Source: Otis tarda
Taxonomy: Eukaryota > Chordata > Aves > Otidiformes > Otididae
Assembly (NCBI GenBank): GCA_026413225.1
Contig: CM048591.1
Location: 47,699,803-47,763,802, forward strand
Direction: 5' to 3'
Length of the DNA stretch: 64,000 nucleotides
Both the position numbers and the translations under genes were made by a program. Of the stretch, positions 14,401 to 29,100 are shown piece by piece. Positions within the stretch are counted from its first letter, which is position 1. Each line of letters begins with the position of its first letter. The notes under the pieces are model-generated. The model ran no database searches, was not told the DNA's origin, and was given only the letters and a program-made list of their open reading frames with translations.

Positions 14401-17400
14401 AGAAATGCTATCTTTTGCTTTAGGTATTCCATGAAACATTTAAATTACAGTTACAAATAGTCTACTTCTAAAAAAGTTCCTCTTCACCCAGCACATAATG
14501 TATATTCTAACCAATTAGCTACTGTGCACTGTGATATTTATGAGCCCCAACTAGCATCCTCTCTCTCATTGCTCAGGAAACAAATATACCGAGATGCAGC
14601 CCACCTTGAAGAAGGAAGATTTGGAACTACCCATTCCAAGCTCTCTTAGAAAACGTTCTGCCTTCTGTCTGCTTTTTGATATTTGAATGTGTTCCCAGCT
14701 TGTACACCTTCATTGAATAGTACTATGCCCTGAGGAAAAAGTCTTTCATATGAATCAATACCTTCCCATTCAGAGGTTTTAGATTCATAACTAGTACTTT
14801 GCACACTAAACCGCATCTTGCAGGAAGCTGATGTAAATCTAAAAGCAGAGTGCCACATACTCCTGGGACCACACCTCTCTCATTGCATCAGATTCCAATA
14901 CCCTTACTAGTTATAATTTTTCCAGGTAAATGTAAGAGAATGCCATATATCCCAGGTTTCTGGTTTGTCCCATAGGTGAAGATTTTTTTCATGTTCCCTG
15001 AAGTACTTCTGCCTTCTCTATGACACAGTCAGAAAATTCTTGTTTAACAACTGAATTTTTTTTACTGTACCCTGTGTAAGAAAGGTTATTGAGTTCTACC
15101 AACGTTTTTCAGAAACAGACAGTTCACTACATGAGCATTGAGTGCATTCGTGTGCATGGAGCAAAGAGAAAAGGCAAAGGAGAACCACCTTGTTCAGTGT
15201 TTCCTAACAAGCTCATTCAAGACATTGAGTTACTGGAAGAAGTCTTCCATTGTTTGACTCAGAAGCTAGTAGTAACTATAGCAACAAATAATTTTACAAA
15301 AACGCAGCCAGATGTAGCCCCATACAGCACTGCAGCAGTCCAACCTGGGAGTGACAATGGCGGGCATACTTGAGTGCTTGAACGCTTGAATAGCATATGC
15401 ATGTCTGATAGCAGACGAGTGTCATGGGTAGCATGAGGATCTGTCCATCACCTACTCTCAAACAAAATAAGGACTCCTAATCTCTGAGTCTGAACTACTG
15501 GGGCATCATTAGCTCACCAAAACTGAGTGAGTATTCTTAATAAATTAAGATAGACTGATTTTAATCTGTGTAACCAGAGGACCATCATCATATCTGAGTG
15601 GTTCAAAACATTGCAGAGAGTACCTGCAACACACAGAGACTCGTGCAAGTTATGTAAGAGATAACATGGTTACATCAGCAAACCAACATGCACTTGCATT
15701 GTTAGCCAAAAAATAAGCCAGTGCCTTCAAATATCAGTGTATCTGGAATCTGCACTAACATTACATGGCTCCTGCTAATAGCCTGGGGGCTCAAAAAATA
15801 GATTCAGATTCCCAGAGTTCTGGCTGGTGTATGTAGATCTAATTTTTGAAAACAGAAATCTCTGAAACATAAGATACCTTCTAATAAGCTGGTCAATTCA
15901 CTGCAAGTTTCTCACCCACAGGCTTAGGCTGTGCTTTTATTTGGCAAATACGCAAAAGTGAGCATCTTTTTACTTGCCACATCTGTTCCTCATGTATTTC
16001 TCAAGTCACATCTGAGTACTCCCTTACTGAAAAATGAGAACTGTTATTTCAAACTCAGATTATGTTGCTTTTATTGCAACATGCATTTATTTATGCATCA
16101 AAATGACAGTTCCTTCTAATTTCAGGTATCATCATTAACAGCCAAAGGGGCTTGTGAAATGAGCACTAAGAGTTCCACAATGTTCTGCAATACTTACAGC
16201 TTACTTTCAAGCCTGTTGTTTACCCTAAATGATATTAAGATTCAGGCCTAGATACACGCTAACAGCAAGGGATAATAGAAACATAGTAACAGCCCAGGAC
16301 ATTATTTCAAGATAGTAAGTTTGCCTACATGTAACTGGGGACGCAGTAAGGATTTTTAATATCCATATTGATGCATGAAAAGGAGAAGGAAAAAAAAAAC
16401 AGAAAAGCAAACCAAGGCATAGCCAGAGACTGCAGGATTTATAATTAGAAGTATGTTACAAAATTAGTTTTTCTCTTTAGCAAATTAATATGAAACAGTA
16501 AACCTGAATACTTTTGCTCCATATTAGATTGATTTCCTAGCTTAACTGAATTTACAATACCCACCCTCTAAACCACTGAAATGAAAAAAAAAAAAAAAGA
16601 AAAAAAAACTAACAAGGAACTGTAATCAGAAGGTGTTCCCTTTAATAAAATAAACTAAGTAACAGAAAAAATAATAAGTGCCACAATATTTCCTATTTTT
16701 TAAAATTGTCCTTTAACTGAACATTTATTACCTTGAATACCATACTAATTTGACTGAGACTTTCAGTTACCCATAACAAAATGCCTTACCCTATGGTAAA
16801 GCACTTCCACAGAAGGCTATGAAGATACTGGCATGTGGCAGGAGGACCATTCCTTCCACATCTTCTGGAGAAAAGGTAACTGCTTGGCATTTTTGCATAC
16901 AAATCCTTACTCACGCAGCCTGTGAAAGGAGGACATAAAGCCTCCACACTAATAGTTTTGCAGCCTTTGAATTTGACACAGTGAGCACACCCCTGTACCA
17001 GGCTGATCAGATTTGTGTGGGAGGCAGAGAATGTCTGGAAGCACAGCTCTGCATCCAGGAATGTGGGAATCATCTTTTTAATATGCAACAGTAGCTCCTC
17101 ATCCTGATCACAACAAATGACACAGAGAAAACTGACCTTCCTGAGTTGTTCTTCACCTAGATGCTCCCATTAGTAAAGCAAAATGAAAAGGAAAGAAGGA
17201 AAGGAAAGCAGGAGAGTGTGCTAAATAACAGTGGGGATGTATTGCATGCTACCAACAAACCCAGCAAGCTTCTTCAGGGGCTGTTCTCTCAGAGAGTTAC
17301 CTTTAACTGCAGTAATTTGATAATAATGTTTAGTATTTAACAACAGCTAATACTTACCAATATTTACAGCACCCACATAAGTTTCTATAAAATTTTGCTT

Positions 17401-20400
17401 CCAATAGCAATGATATAAAATATGATGTGCTTATACAGCAGCTTGAAAAGCATAAATGCTTTCGCCAGTAACCAGAAAGATTTTCAAACTTTTTCAAAAC
17501 AGGTAAATGGTTCATTTAGTCAGGCTAAATATGAAGACAGCCTATATCTTGAATTAACATTGAATAAAAAGATTGCTTTACAAGGAGGGGTACTCTGAAG
17601 ACATCTCTACATAGCAAAGACTAAAGCTGTCATGCATATTCTGTCAGTATAGCAGACGAGGTAGGATATGAGCTGATGTCATAAGCACTTACGAGGGCTG
17701 AAGACTGTGGGAAGCTCCTGAGGCTGAATTTACACTTGAAATTCTTTACATATAGAATTACTGCATTCATACTGAAAAAGAGTGTATATATAAAGGGACT
17801 TTATACATATGATGCTAGTCATATGCTAGGGTTGTGACTCAGCTACCAAACTGGGACATAGGTCTTAGCGGGAGCTCAGTACATCTTTCTGGACTCAACA
17901 GTCAGCTAGCCCGCTGGAGTGCAGGAGCTACTTCTGAAACCAAACTAGAACAAAAGGTACAGTGTAGGGAGGTACTTCTCAGTATCACCAAAAACTCTGC
18001 ATTTTCTGAAGACTTGCACTCTAACATGCAATAAACTTTTTTTTTTTTCTTAAATCTTGACAGCTGTTCCGTGTTAAGAAGGTGTTTGTGAACCCTCGGG
18101 CAAACCTTTTTCCAATAGGTGGAGAACTGCTGTACATTTTCCTGCCATCGCCATCCCACTCCACCTAAACTCTGTCACCAGAGAAGTCTGCGGGACACCC
18201 TGTCACTGCAGGTGTTGCTGATAAAGCAAAGCACTCATCAGACAGAAGAGGCAGCCTTTGGCAAATACTGGCTGCCAATGACTGAGCAGATAGATGCACA
18301 GTGGGAAGAAGGTCTCACATGCACACAACCGTTCAGATTTATGTCAATGTACCTAGATATTTTAAACAGAAGGATGGAATGGAAGATTAGTTCTGTGACA
18401 TTTCTAATGTAGGGCAAGTTACAATATTAGAAAAAGCTGTGGGCAGAAGCAAGACTGGATATTCAGAGAGAAATAAATTTGTATGAGCAGTAGTCACAGA
18501 GCTTTAAGTCAGCTGCTAGAGATTTCAGTTTCTCTGGTAGTTTGGCATATAACGATTTGCTTTTAAATGCTCTGCTTAGTTATCAAGTAACACAATAGTG
18601 AGATCTTACCTAACATGAGTGTTATTCTCCCAGCCACACCATACTGTCCTGCCCTTCCCTCCCCTTGGGGCAAGACACATCTTCAGGACTACTTGAAGAC
18701 AGAGATCTTCGAGGGTACCTGATGACTGCACTACCAGCGTATGCTGAGGGATCCGCTCTGTACCCCTGCCCGTGCTTCTCCGGTATCTGCACGACACAGC
18801 TGCTCGTAGGAGCAGCAACCCTGCATGAAAGAAACACAGCCTTGTTCTGAACGAGGAAAAGGCCCTATATTTAGACACTGTCAGAATCTAACACCAAAAA
18901 TGTGTCATAAACATATGCTGCCATGAAAAACAGAAAGGTACTCTTCTGTGCTTTCATACTTCTGCAGTTGGTAATTTTTATACCAGTAAGTAATCATGTA
19001 TAGAGCTTTACAGTGAATCAATATTACCCCCAAAGGGTTTTTTTTCTCATTAAAGAATGCATGTTCTAATCCAGACAGAAGACTCTAAGTAAGGGTTGAT
19101 TGAATGGAAATGGAACGGAAAATCTAAAAACAAGTCGTCTTCAGGGTTCAACTACAAATAAGCCTTGACCCTTCGGCTGTAAATTTATCATCACAAATTA
19201 CTCCACAAGACAAGTAAACCAACAGAGCTTCTGAACTAGCACAAACGATGATGGATACGACTGTCAATAGGTTTGCATTTCCCTTGGAAATAGGTGGTTC
19301 CTTCTTCAATAATGGATGAGAGAAGATCACAGTTCTCTGAAGAATACCTCCGATTCTGGCCAACACCTGGGTTTTTCCTATTTCCTCTTGTAAAATAAAC
19401 AGCTTCTGTAGCTTAAAAATATTTTAAATGTTCCTACATATGCGGACTTTAACAATTCTTAACTGGTGAATGTTAGCCTACTTTTTCAACGAACTGCCTT
19501 ATCCTATTTGAACACAAGCCTCAGGTGTGCACAATTGTAATAATAAAGTGATTTAGGAGGCAAACACAGGTATTTTGTGCATGAGATCAGTACTTCCCAG
19601 AAACTACTTACATGATTTATATACTTTGATTCATTAATTAATACATTATTTTTAGTATAATTCAATGCTGTTTTGACAATTTATGATGTTTACAGTGTTT
19701 TGCTTCTGTATTTTGTTCTTTGAACTGAATGCTTGTATTTTCAATAACAGGAATGCTGCTAAAATTACGCTATTAAACTGTTTTGGTAAAAGAGGTAACC
19801 TTCATAAGCTCTTGATTTAATTATCATAATAGAGTTATAAAATATTTTAATAAGAGACTGCAGGGAAACAAGACTTTCTCTGTATATCTGTGCCTTGATA
19901 TATTTTGATTCACTGGACCAAACAGGAACAGTGTTTGTTTAGCATCCAGAGTACAAAACAATAAAAAGAAAGGTCACATTTTAAAATTTTCACTGCATGA
20001 CTGTGAGTCACTGCATATTTGCTAGATGTCTAGCTTTAATAATGTAAATCATTTTACAGTGAATTTCCTGAAGATCTTCATAAAGACTTTCAGTCATAAG
20101 TAAAGCAAGACTGACTTCCAGAGGGATTCTGGGATCAACTACAAAACAAAGTGCCTAGCATTGACTAATTAATACTGAAAGGCTGTGAAACCTTTTCATC
20201 TAAATAAATTCATCCTAAGTCTAACCCATTGCCAGTAGAAAAATCAGCTTCTAAACAAGGAAGGCAAATATATTGTTCTATTTCATATGTCTTTCTTGCA
20301 CTGAGTTGCTTAAGTGATAAAAAAGAATCAATTCACTTTTCACAATTTTTATTTATATATACCTACTTTTATTTATATATTTTATAGATATGCATGTATG

Positions 20401-21358
20401 TATTCTTTTACATACACATAGACCTTGAAATCCTAGATATTGATTTCAAGTATGCACAAATATACAGTGCCACTGTTATTAAGAATGCTTATCAAGAATC
20501 CTTAAGTCTAAAAAAAATGCTGATTTTTAATTATTTCTGAAGTGCAGTATATAAATATTTATAACTATTTTAAAGTTTCAGTGTGCAGCTGTATGTATCT
20601 ATTAATAAACTGAAAAATAAGACTATATATAAAAAGATATCAGATTTGCCAACACTGTGAAAAAGCTGGAAATAGGTTATTTCTTTTTCTCCCACAGAGA
20701 TGAGAAAACCTATAAATTCCTTCTTCGGCAGATAGGGATTCATATAAGCAAAGAGGCCTTGGAGAAGATGTGAACACCTGTTGAATGCCTCCAAATCGTG
20801 TTGACAGTGAGGCACAGAGAGACTACACAATTTGCAAATGAAAATATACTTATTGGCCACTGGTATCAGGACAGAAGGTAGAACAATACTAACCAGTACA
20901 TTCCATATCTGTTAACACATCTTTGAAGTATGATGAAGATTTTACCTGATTAAATATTATCAGTTGCTGGAGAAAGGAGATACCTGAAGAAAAGCTGTGC
21001 AACAATTTATAATATTTTCACCACATTTCAAAGTACAGTTTCCCTCTGCTGACAGAATGTATTTTCACTTGATTTTACTAGAATAAACAGGATTTTTTTC
21101 TACTTTTCCTGTATCAGAGTTGCAGACAGGAGCAGCTGTAGAAGTCTCCACACAACATGAGAGTATGGAGCATTTTACCCGTAAGAAAGCAGTTAAAAAA
21201 ATCTGTCCGATAAACCTCTGTAAGAAAAGAAGAATCCATTCTATTTGGGATACATCTACAACTCTCACTAGATATTAACCGTGGTTTTACATCGTCCCCT
21301 GTGAAAGCATTCTGGCAGCATTTCACAATCAAATCATACAGTAATGATTCAGAATATC

Positions 21359-21380
21359 TTTTTTTTTAAAAAAAAAAAAA
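21359..21380. repeat. T9A13 palindromic homopolymer junction
   Basis: Nine T followed directly by thirteen A, a perfect potential hairpin. A similar T8A10 junction lies at 54621-54638. Such tracts are length-variable and error-prone in sequencing. Confidence 0.85.
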
Positions 21381-24078
21381 GGCCAAGGATTCAGCTAGGG
21401 GAAGAAGAATATATTATCTTACCTTGAAAAGCAATTTCTTAAGTCAACTCTAAGGTCTCATTTCTTGCTAATAAAGGGAAAGATACCACTGGGAAGCAAA
21501 TTTTGCTTCTGACAATTTTCTAATCTCTATCTTAAATGGGGTTGTAAACAACACATCTTCTAAGAAAATACCTTTTTCTTATTTCTTACTCGTATGTGGA
21601 TGAAATAAGATTGCCAACGTCATGCTCAAAAATATTGATGCAGTAGAGATGCTAAATGGACTGGGCTTTCATAAAATTCCACAAAAATCCCATAGCAGTA
21701 GTTTTGCATGTACAATATTTCTTACATTATCATTTTACAGATGTATGCAAAAACTCAGAAATGCTACAACCAGAAGCGCACACATTGGACAATGATTTAT
21801 TCTATTATTTTTAAATGTAAATACATTCTGCATTATGCCTGAATTTTTGGTATGTGCCAAAAGTCTTTTTTTAAAAAGGCTACATTTGGAAAAACTTTAG
21901 TTCCATACTTTTCAGGTTTAATTTAAAAAGTATATAATACAGGTTGAATGCAACTACTGCAGTGTGATATTAATCAGTGCAAACCACTGTGAGTATGCAC
22001 TGAGTATCACAGATGAATCATTTAATTTTCACAGTTGCATACTTTAACTCAGTGAACACTTTCCAGACTGTTTTTCTTGCTACCTTGATTATCCACTAAG
22101 ATATATTTCATTTTGAAGCACCACACAGGTAAGTTCTAGCAGCTTATGTTCTGCATCAGAACTCCTTTAACACAAACATGCAAAAGCTTCTGCAGCCAAA
22201 ATTTTGTGCTTCAATAGTTGAAAATCATAATTAGACATTTGAAAAATGTAAATATGGACACTGTAAATATATCTAGTTATTAAAGAATTTATACTACCTC
22301 AGTCATTAAGAATAATTGTTTGATGAGATTATTAAAGCACAGACGCAGAAGATGGAGGATCTAACAGTTGCTTTTCTACTCTGACGAATATAAACCTATG
22401 CTAAGTATCTGAAATTCTATACGCCTATACTTTCAAAATTGTACATGTGGAGGTGTAATTTAGGAAGGACCTATCACTGTTAAAACTGGAAATCCAAAAC
22501 ATAGAGGGATGTGAGTCCTTTTTTATACCAATGCTGCATGTACCTCTGGTCTTCATCATCTCTTTCCTGAATCCTTATCAATCTTTAACTTTCTTATGCT
22601 TAAGCTATAGTGAGTTATGTTCACAGTGAGAGTGCCCAAAGGTAACCTCCAACGTGCAGAACAGAGGAATAAGGCAAGAGACGTCCAGAGTTTGATTTAA
22701 AGCATGAAAAAAATCTCTAAAAGGTCTTCTTGCAGCATAGAGGCCACAAAGAATCCTAGTAGAACAGCTCTGAGGTGCTGGAGGCACCATCAGGCCCTAA
22801 TGGCCACAACTAGCCTCACCTGGCAACCCTCCCCACCACCCCTGCCCAAAAGCCCTGATGTCCATGTCAGGTGAGGATGGGCACCTGCAGCTCCCAGTTT
22901 GTGCCACCCCACAGCAAGCAGACTGCTCTTCAAGCTCCCAGGCAGAAATAAATATATTGCAAGAAAGGATTCCTATTATGTTTCTATTTACTTAGTGCTC
23001 TCTGCTTATTTTATTACTATAAAATCAATTTGCAAAAGGTTCACAGTAACAGAAAGATACATCTTCAAGAATCAGCATTTTAAGTTTTCTCTTCCGGAGC
23101 AGGCCTGCTTCATGTGCAGGCTATTTGTCCAATGCAACTATTGCTGTACCAAATGAATGGTTACAGAATAGTCTCAAATCCAGGGGTAGTCTACACTACA
23201 TAAATAACAGTATTTTAAGTAGTCTCAACGTGGTTTCAACCTGAAAAGTCTACTGCACTTACTTCTACAGGCTGCACGTCAATGCTACTTCTTCAGATGT
23301 CTCTCGCATAACTTACTACTCTCTCTGCCTATCACTCAGCAACCTGAATTGCAATTCATAACACTGGTCTAAAAAATACATTCATAAATATTGCTCACTT
23401 CAAGCTCACAACATATACCAGACTAAGTCTCTAACACGAAACCTGTCTGGTATCCAAGGTATTCCCCACAACTCTGATCCTCCAAAACATCCATACACCA
23501 TGGGAACTTGGAGCTGATAAACAATTTGTTGTTTTTTACAAAACATTTTCAGGTATGCATTTAATAGAGAACCTGTTCTCCCTGTCTGCTGTGGCATGCA
23601 CTGTGTGCTGGGTGACCTTCTTTGGCAGCTGTTACAAGTGCATCCCAGAAGACCATGATTCAAAGGTAGCCTCTGCTGGCCTGGGCAAAGCTGTCTTTAT
23701 GTCCCTCTAAAATTTCTACTCTATTTTCTGTCAAATGTGTTCAGTTTGCAAACTGAAAAGGTATTTTCTGCTTTGCCTATTCTGCATACCCAGCTAGAGA
23801 CCTCTTACAGCAGCAGACCTTCACTCTAGCAACTTCACACAGCAATTGGGTCTGGTGGAAGAGCACTACATTTAGTTGTGTAAGCCTCATCTCTGTCAAT
23901 AATTTCTTGGACACCCTCAAGTAAATTACTTAAATTCTCTACAACTTTATTTGCTCCTCAGTAAAATCAAAAGCTCGATACCTTGCATGAAATAGTATTT
24001 TGTATTAAAGCTTGTAAACAAACATCACTTTGTAGAGTGTGAGAATCTATTAACAAGTGTTCCATAGTTGCTACGTGG

Positions 24079-24117
24079 TATTATTATTATTATTATAATC
24101 ATTATTATTATTATTAA
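24079..24117. repeat. (ATT)n microsatellite
   Basis: Two runs of att repeats separated by an interruption (attataatcatt). Confidence 0.95.
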
Positions 24118-25374
24118 TTCTACAGAAGAGTGAGCCAGACTTCACTGCCTTCTTAAGGCTGCTGAAGTGCTGTAAGAGAAACAGGTTCAATGCATCTGCC
24201 AGCACAGCTTGATTTCATACCAGGCCCTTGTAAAGCTCATTAATTCTGAAGATTTTTATCATGCCTTACTGTTGTTAAGGACAACAGTCATCTAGGAACT
24301 GGGCCATACTGGGGACTGCCTTTATAGTTTCTGTGTCTGACCCAAGAAAAGGCTTTAGGTAGATTCAAAACACTTGGCTGATAAGTTTTTAAAAGTTCAT
24401 TGTGGTGTTTGCAGTGCAGCTTCACATTTAATTATTTCATCTCAGAAAAATACTCTGCACAGTTTATCCACTTGGCCTTTTTTCCTTCATTCCTGCTCAG
24501 ACTTTAGAAAAAAAGTAAGTAAAAATGAACAGCACCATAACATCGGCACTCAACATGTGGCAACAATATATGGCCCTTACATTTGGTGGCAAAAGTGGTG
24601 TTTCTGAAACATTCTAATTTCTTGGGCAGTTAAGGGTACTTTTAAAATGTCCTGTGGTTAATTAAAGCAGCTTGTCTATAAGAAAAGACACAATTCTTTC
24701 TGATAATTACTTCATCAGAGGCATGCAGTGTCAAATATCAGTCAGGATGCTGATGTCCAATGAGACATGCACTCCCTTGTATAATTCCTATGCTAACAAG
24801 GGCCAAAAATGGGAATAAAGTTATGTTAGTACAATAACATAACGAGAAGGATGGAAATGGTGCTGACCAAGTTAAGATAATATCTTAAGATAAAATATCT
24901 CTCTTTCAGTCTTGTCATTATTTAAGGTATTTGGTCAATTTATGTCTCTAATTTCAGGATTTGTTCTAAGATTATAAAAAAAAAGACAAAAATTTCTGTA
25001 TCAGAAAATATAATGTGATGGTGCTGTGGAATAAAGGCCTAGACAGCTTCTTCTGTTTATCTCATGTTATTTTTTTTGTGTGTGTCTCCCTGTACCCTGT
25101 TTATTTTTATCTTTTATCTTTTCATTTGCCATTCCTGTCTAATTTCAAAGGGCTTTTTTCAGTCTTCAAACTTTTAGCTGTGACTTGGATTGTCTGAGTC
25201 AACCTCTTGAGACTGAAATCTTTCCTGGCCCTACGAAAAACTTATTTTAAAACTCTAAGGGAATATCTATCACTTATTAAATAAACATTCCAGATTACCT
25301 TCATTAAATTGCACCCAATCCCCCTCTGAGAACAAGCGATGACTGGAAATGTGGTTGCACCAAGTTCCATCATT

Positions 25375-25410
25375 ATTCCCATCACAATTCCCATCACAAT
25401 TCCCACCACA
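25375..25410. repeat. 12-bp tandem repeat, three copies
   Basis: attcccatcaca is repeated exactly at 25375-25386 and 25387-25398, and with one change (attcccaccaca) at 25399-25410. On the minus strand it happens to read Gly-Asn-Cys-Asp in an open frame, but there is nothing else to suggest coding. Confidence 0.9.
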
Positions 25411-26013
25411 ACTCAAATGGACAGGCTCTGCTTCAGACCTAACTGGAGCAGCCAAAGGTAGAGCTGCATTGCATTTTATCATAAATATATAGAATCAAAT
25501 GAAATATGAATACTGCACAACTATGTAGAACTATGTAGAACTGCAGAGAAGTAATACTGAACTCCTCTTCCTCTATGACTATGGAATTTGTTTCACTGCT
25601 TAGGGGAGTAAATCACCCCAAAAGAGTGTCAGTAGCTGGGAAGGCTGGTTGTCTCTGGCACTATCCCAAGGAAGATCTGCATTTTTCCCATTGCAAACAA
25701 CAAGAAAATTCAATGTTGATACTTTGTACAATCAATTCAACTTTCTACTATAAAATGAAGCTCGGCTGCAGCACAAGTATAGCCATTGTGTAAATGGAGA
25801 TGAGGTTCCTCAATGGGTTATGCAGCTAGGGGACAAGGAGTGCCCTGTCTCTGGGACAAAGGAGCCCCTTGCCTCCAGCAGCGAAGAAAGGCGTGGGTTT
25901 TCCATGAAGATCCTGGTTCATCTATATGCTTTCTTTATGTTTGTAGCACCAGATATTTACACTAGGCACATGGCATTCTTACTGTAACCATTATTTGAAG
26001 ACAAGTAAAGAAA

Positions 26014-26158
26014 CATCCCTGGAAGTGTTCAAGGCCAGGTTGTATGGGGCTTTGACTGACGTGGTCTAGTGGAAGGTGTCCCTGCCCACGGTAAGGGGGT
26101 TGGAACCAGGTGATCTTTAAAGTTCCCTCCAACCCAAACTGTCCTATGATTCTGTGAT
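26014..26158 (+). mobile_element. CR1 LINE tail, second subfamily
   Basis: The 3' end of a CR1 element in plus orientation: catccctggaagtgttcaag at the left, then tggtctagtggaaggtgtcc, the ggttggaaccaggtgatctt box, and a tail ending cctatgattctgtgat. The phrase ctagtggaaggtgtccctgc distinguishes it from the other three CR1 copies in the window, which read agttgtagatgtccctgc or similar. It is therefore from a different CR1 subfamily, inserted independently. Confidence 0.95.
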
Positions 26159-29100
26159 AAACCAACAACCCAATGTCCAAGGAAAAACAGAAAAAGAATT
26201 CTGGCTGAATGCAGTTTTACCTCTTAAATCAACTAGATAAATTAATTTGTGCATTTTAAAACTGTAAATAACTATCAGGACTGTATAATTTTTGCATTAA
26301 ACAAATATAATTCTGACTTTACCTATTCAAATCAACACTAACAGTGCCCAAATTGTGTCACTGAGGAAATAACCCTAGGTGTGGAAATTATGCCAAAGCT
26401 TCCAAGACATTTTGCAAACACTCCAAATGTACTGCAGACCAGACATTCGTATTGAGAGTTTAATCCTTCAGTACCTAAATCATTATGTGCTTTGCTTTCT
26501 ATGAAAGGTGTGCAAATGTACAGTAATAGTACTTGATTAATGCAATTAGAATAATATTATAATTAAAGACTCTACTGTATGATTTTTCCTTGTAGGATCT
26601 GATTTAATTTCTGTGAAAAACGCTCTTTTCATATCAGTGGGCTGTACCGCAGTCCGACAGTGTTGCAGATCCATGGAGTTCAAAAAAGAGGTTTTTGATA
26701 GAGCAATAGGCATCAATGCCATTCTTTCATAGCCCAAATAACAGTGAAAGAAAATGCAAAGAATACTAACTGATTGCAAAGGAATATGGCATACTAGGAG
26801 AGATTAATTGGTAAAACCAATGCTGTCTTGTCACTTCTCTCTCCTCTAACCTGCATGTATGCAGCTTTAAAATCCATGGTGATAAGCCAGCTTCACAAGC
26901 CTCTGAACTCTGGCTAACAGTGTTTGGGTGCCTGGGCTGGGGATACTAGTCTCTGAACTAAAGGATCAGAATTCAGTCCTGTTATCACCATATGGCTGAA
27001 ACACACAACTCACTCCTTAAACACGAAAACTTGATTACAAACAGGATGCTTTGGAACTGTGTTTCTCACTATTAGAATCACATGTATGAAATACAATTGA
27101 GTATGTCTTTACTCAAGCCACGTCAAACTATCAGCGATTACCCACTAACACTACTGCAACTTGAGTGACAGAAGCAGAATTTAAATCTGATTTAAAAAAC
27201 CAAGCAAACAAACAAAAAAACCTTGCACAAATTTTTCTGTAGCGAAGGAAAATAAACTTAGCATGAACCAAAAAGAGAAACTAAACAGTCTTGCTGTGAT
27301 GTTAATTTTGGGTTTTTTTTAAACAAGTAAAATGTAAATTTGACTTTATGTCTATTTAAAAGAGTAAGAAGGAATCAAGAAGCCCTCTTTTTCTCTTACA
27401 GGCTACGCTGGATATCTTCAAAAAAGGTGGGCAAAGAGTACCACCACAAAGCCATGAAGCATTGGTATCTCACTCCTACTTTAAGCCAGCAGAAAATCAA
27501 TTCTGGTTAGAACAGAAAGAAAAAAAGAAAAACATTCTTCCATAGAGCTCTGAAGTCTTCCAGGGTAAGGCCACATATGTTGTAGTCTCCACCATATTAG
27601 CTCCATTTAAGACTGTGCTTTGCAGTTTGTGTTAGCCACTAATGAGAAAAGTAATTTTGTAAATTCTGTGTCTATTTGTAAAGATCTGCTAAAATCACAG
27701 CTGCCCCGCATAAAGCTGAAGGGAATACTATAGTACAGAATAAAAGGATGCAATGAGCATGCAACACAGCAATTCAGTTCATCCTTAAGCACATACTTCA
27801 CTTTTAGCATATAGGAGTAGCCTCAGTTATTTCAAAGAGAATATTCCTGTAAAGAGTGCCATGCAGAAACATTTGCAGAACTGAAGCCTTTACTTGGTGA
27901 TGTGTTTGAACAGCTTCACAAAAGATACCTATTTTCCTCATCAGACGTGAATTGCTATTATCCTCTCTGAAGACATGAAAGTCTTAAAATGTTTAAGAAA
28001 TAATTGTAGTTAGGATTATACTTTTTAGATACTTTGCTATAATATTACTAATTTAATATGCTTTTTACTCTATTATTTGCCTGACTTGAGGTGCTTGCTT
28101 TAGATGAAGTCCTTTTTCCTTCCTGTCTCTCAAATACTACCTTTGTATCTGTTTTTTAACACCAGGTTTACCCAGGTCTGTTCTATACCACTGTCTTGGT
28201 TTTACAGTTCGTCAGCTCTTTCAGATGTATTGTATAAAGGAACATGTACTGTATAAAAAGAACATGTACTGTATAAAATTATGCAATAATATTTTGGGTT
28301 TATTTAGTTTTCAACAGCTGAGAAATAGCATTTTAAGCTCATCAACACTTGTTACAAAACCCAAAAATGAGCTACCTAAAGACGAACATACATTTGCCTC
28401 ATGACTGTTGATTGTGCTCTTAATTAAATGCAACAAAACCCAAAATGTCTATGCCATTAGCCAATTAAACTCATCAGTAGACATTTATCATTGGGAAGAA
28501 ATAGGTTTCACTGAAACATTTAACTACTGTTACATTAAACAGTTTTACACTTTTTTATTATATGTATTTGTTTTTCTGACAACATGAACACTTATAATCA
28601 CTCCCTATGGCAATTAGTCTGTCTGTGGGGAAAACACTGAGCTCTTCAATGACTTTCATCACAGCAAACTATTTCTTTTTTTTTTATTAATCAATAATTT
28701 GTTAAACTGTTCAGCAATAGTGTTAAGTAAAATACCCAGTACCTCACCACTTTAAATCCCCTAAATGGCTATAGTCATTCTCTAATTTGTTGCAAGAATA
28801 TTCTGGTTTTGTGAAAATTTTCCTATTAAAATAATATAGAAAAATGCAAAGTGAAATGCATAGGAAGAAAAAAAAATACAGAAAGTGCCAGTATTTTTAT
28901 TGTTTAAAATAATTCCATCACAGCAGACCATGAAGATCACAATACAGTTCTGTTTACCATAATCCTACACCCATTTTCAAGCATTAGAGTTACACTGCCC
29001 ATTTGAAAAATGGGTAATATTTGAAAACATGGAGACAGCAGTAAAGTTACAGATTTGTCACATATTGCGCACAGGAACTTCACGTCTCTTACTTCAGAAG

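Larger units (their letters stand above)
8500..26013. other. Non-coding, presumed SHC3 intron
   Basis: About 17.5 kb of AT-rich sequence with no recognisable exon. Slightly GC-richer patches occur at 16790-17090, 18110-18830 and 22740-22930. The minus-strand frame at 16786-17088 (100 codons) and the plus-strand frames at 15089-15373 and 18119-18412 show no domain I know and no SHC3-like residues. Simple repeats include an A-rich tract at 16584-16607, a T9A13 palindrome at 21359-21380 and (att)n at 24079-24117. Confidence 0.6.

Noticed and set aside
16786..17088. 100-codon minus-strand frame as a possible SHC3 exon
   Set aside because: It shows no similarity to the PTB, CH1 or SH2 segments and has no suitable splice-site context.
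27607..27810. LYYSIP in a minus-strand frame, resembling the YYNSIP motif of SHC proteins
   Set aside because: The surrounding residues do not match the CH1 region and the key Asn is missing; a chance hit.
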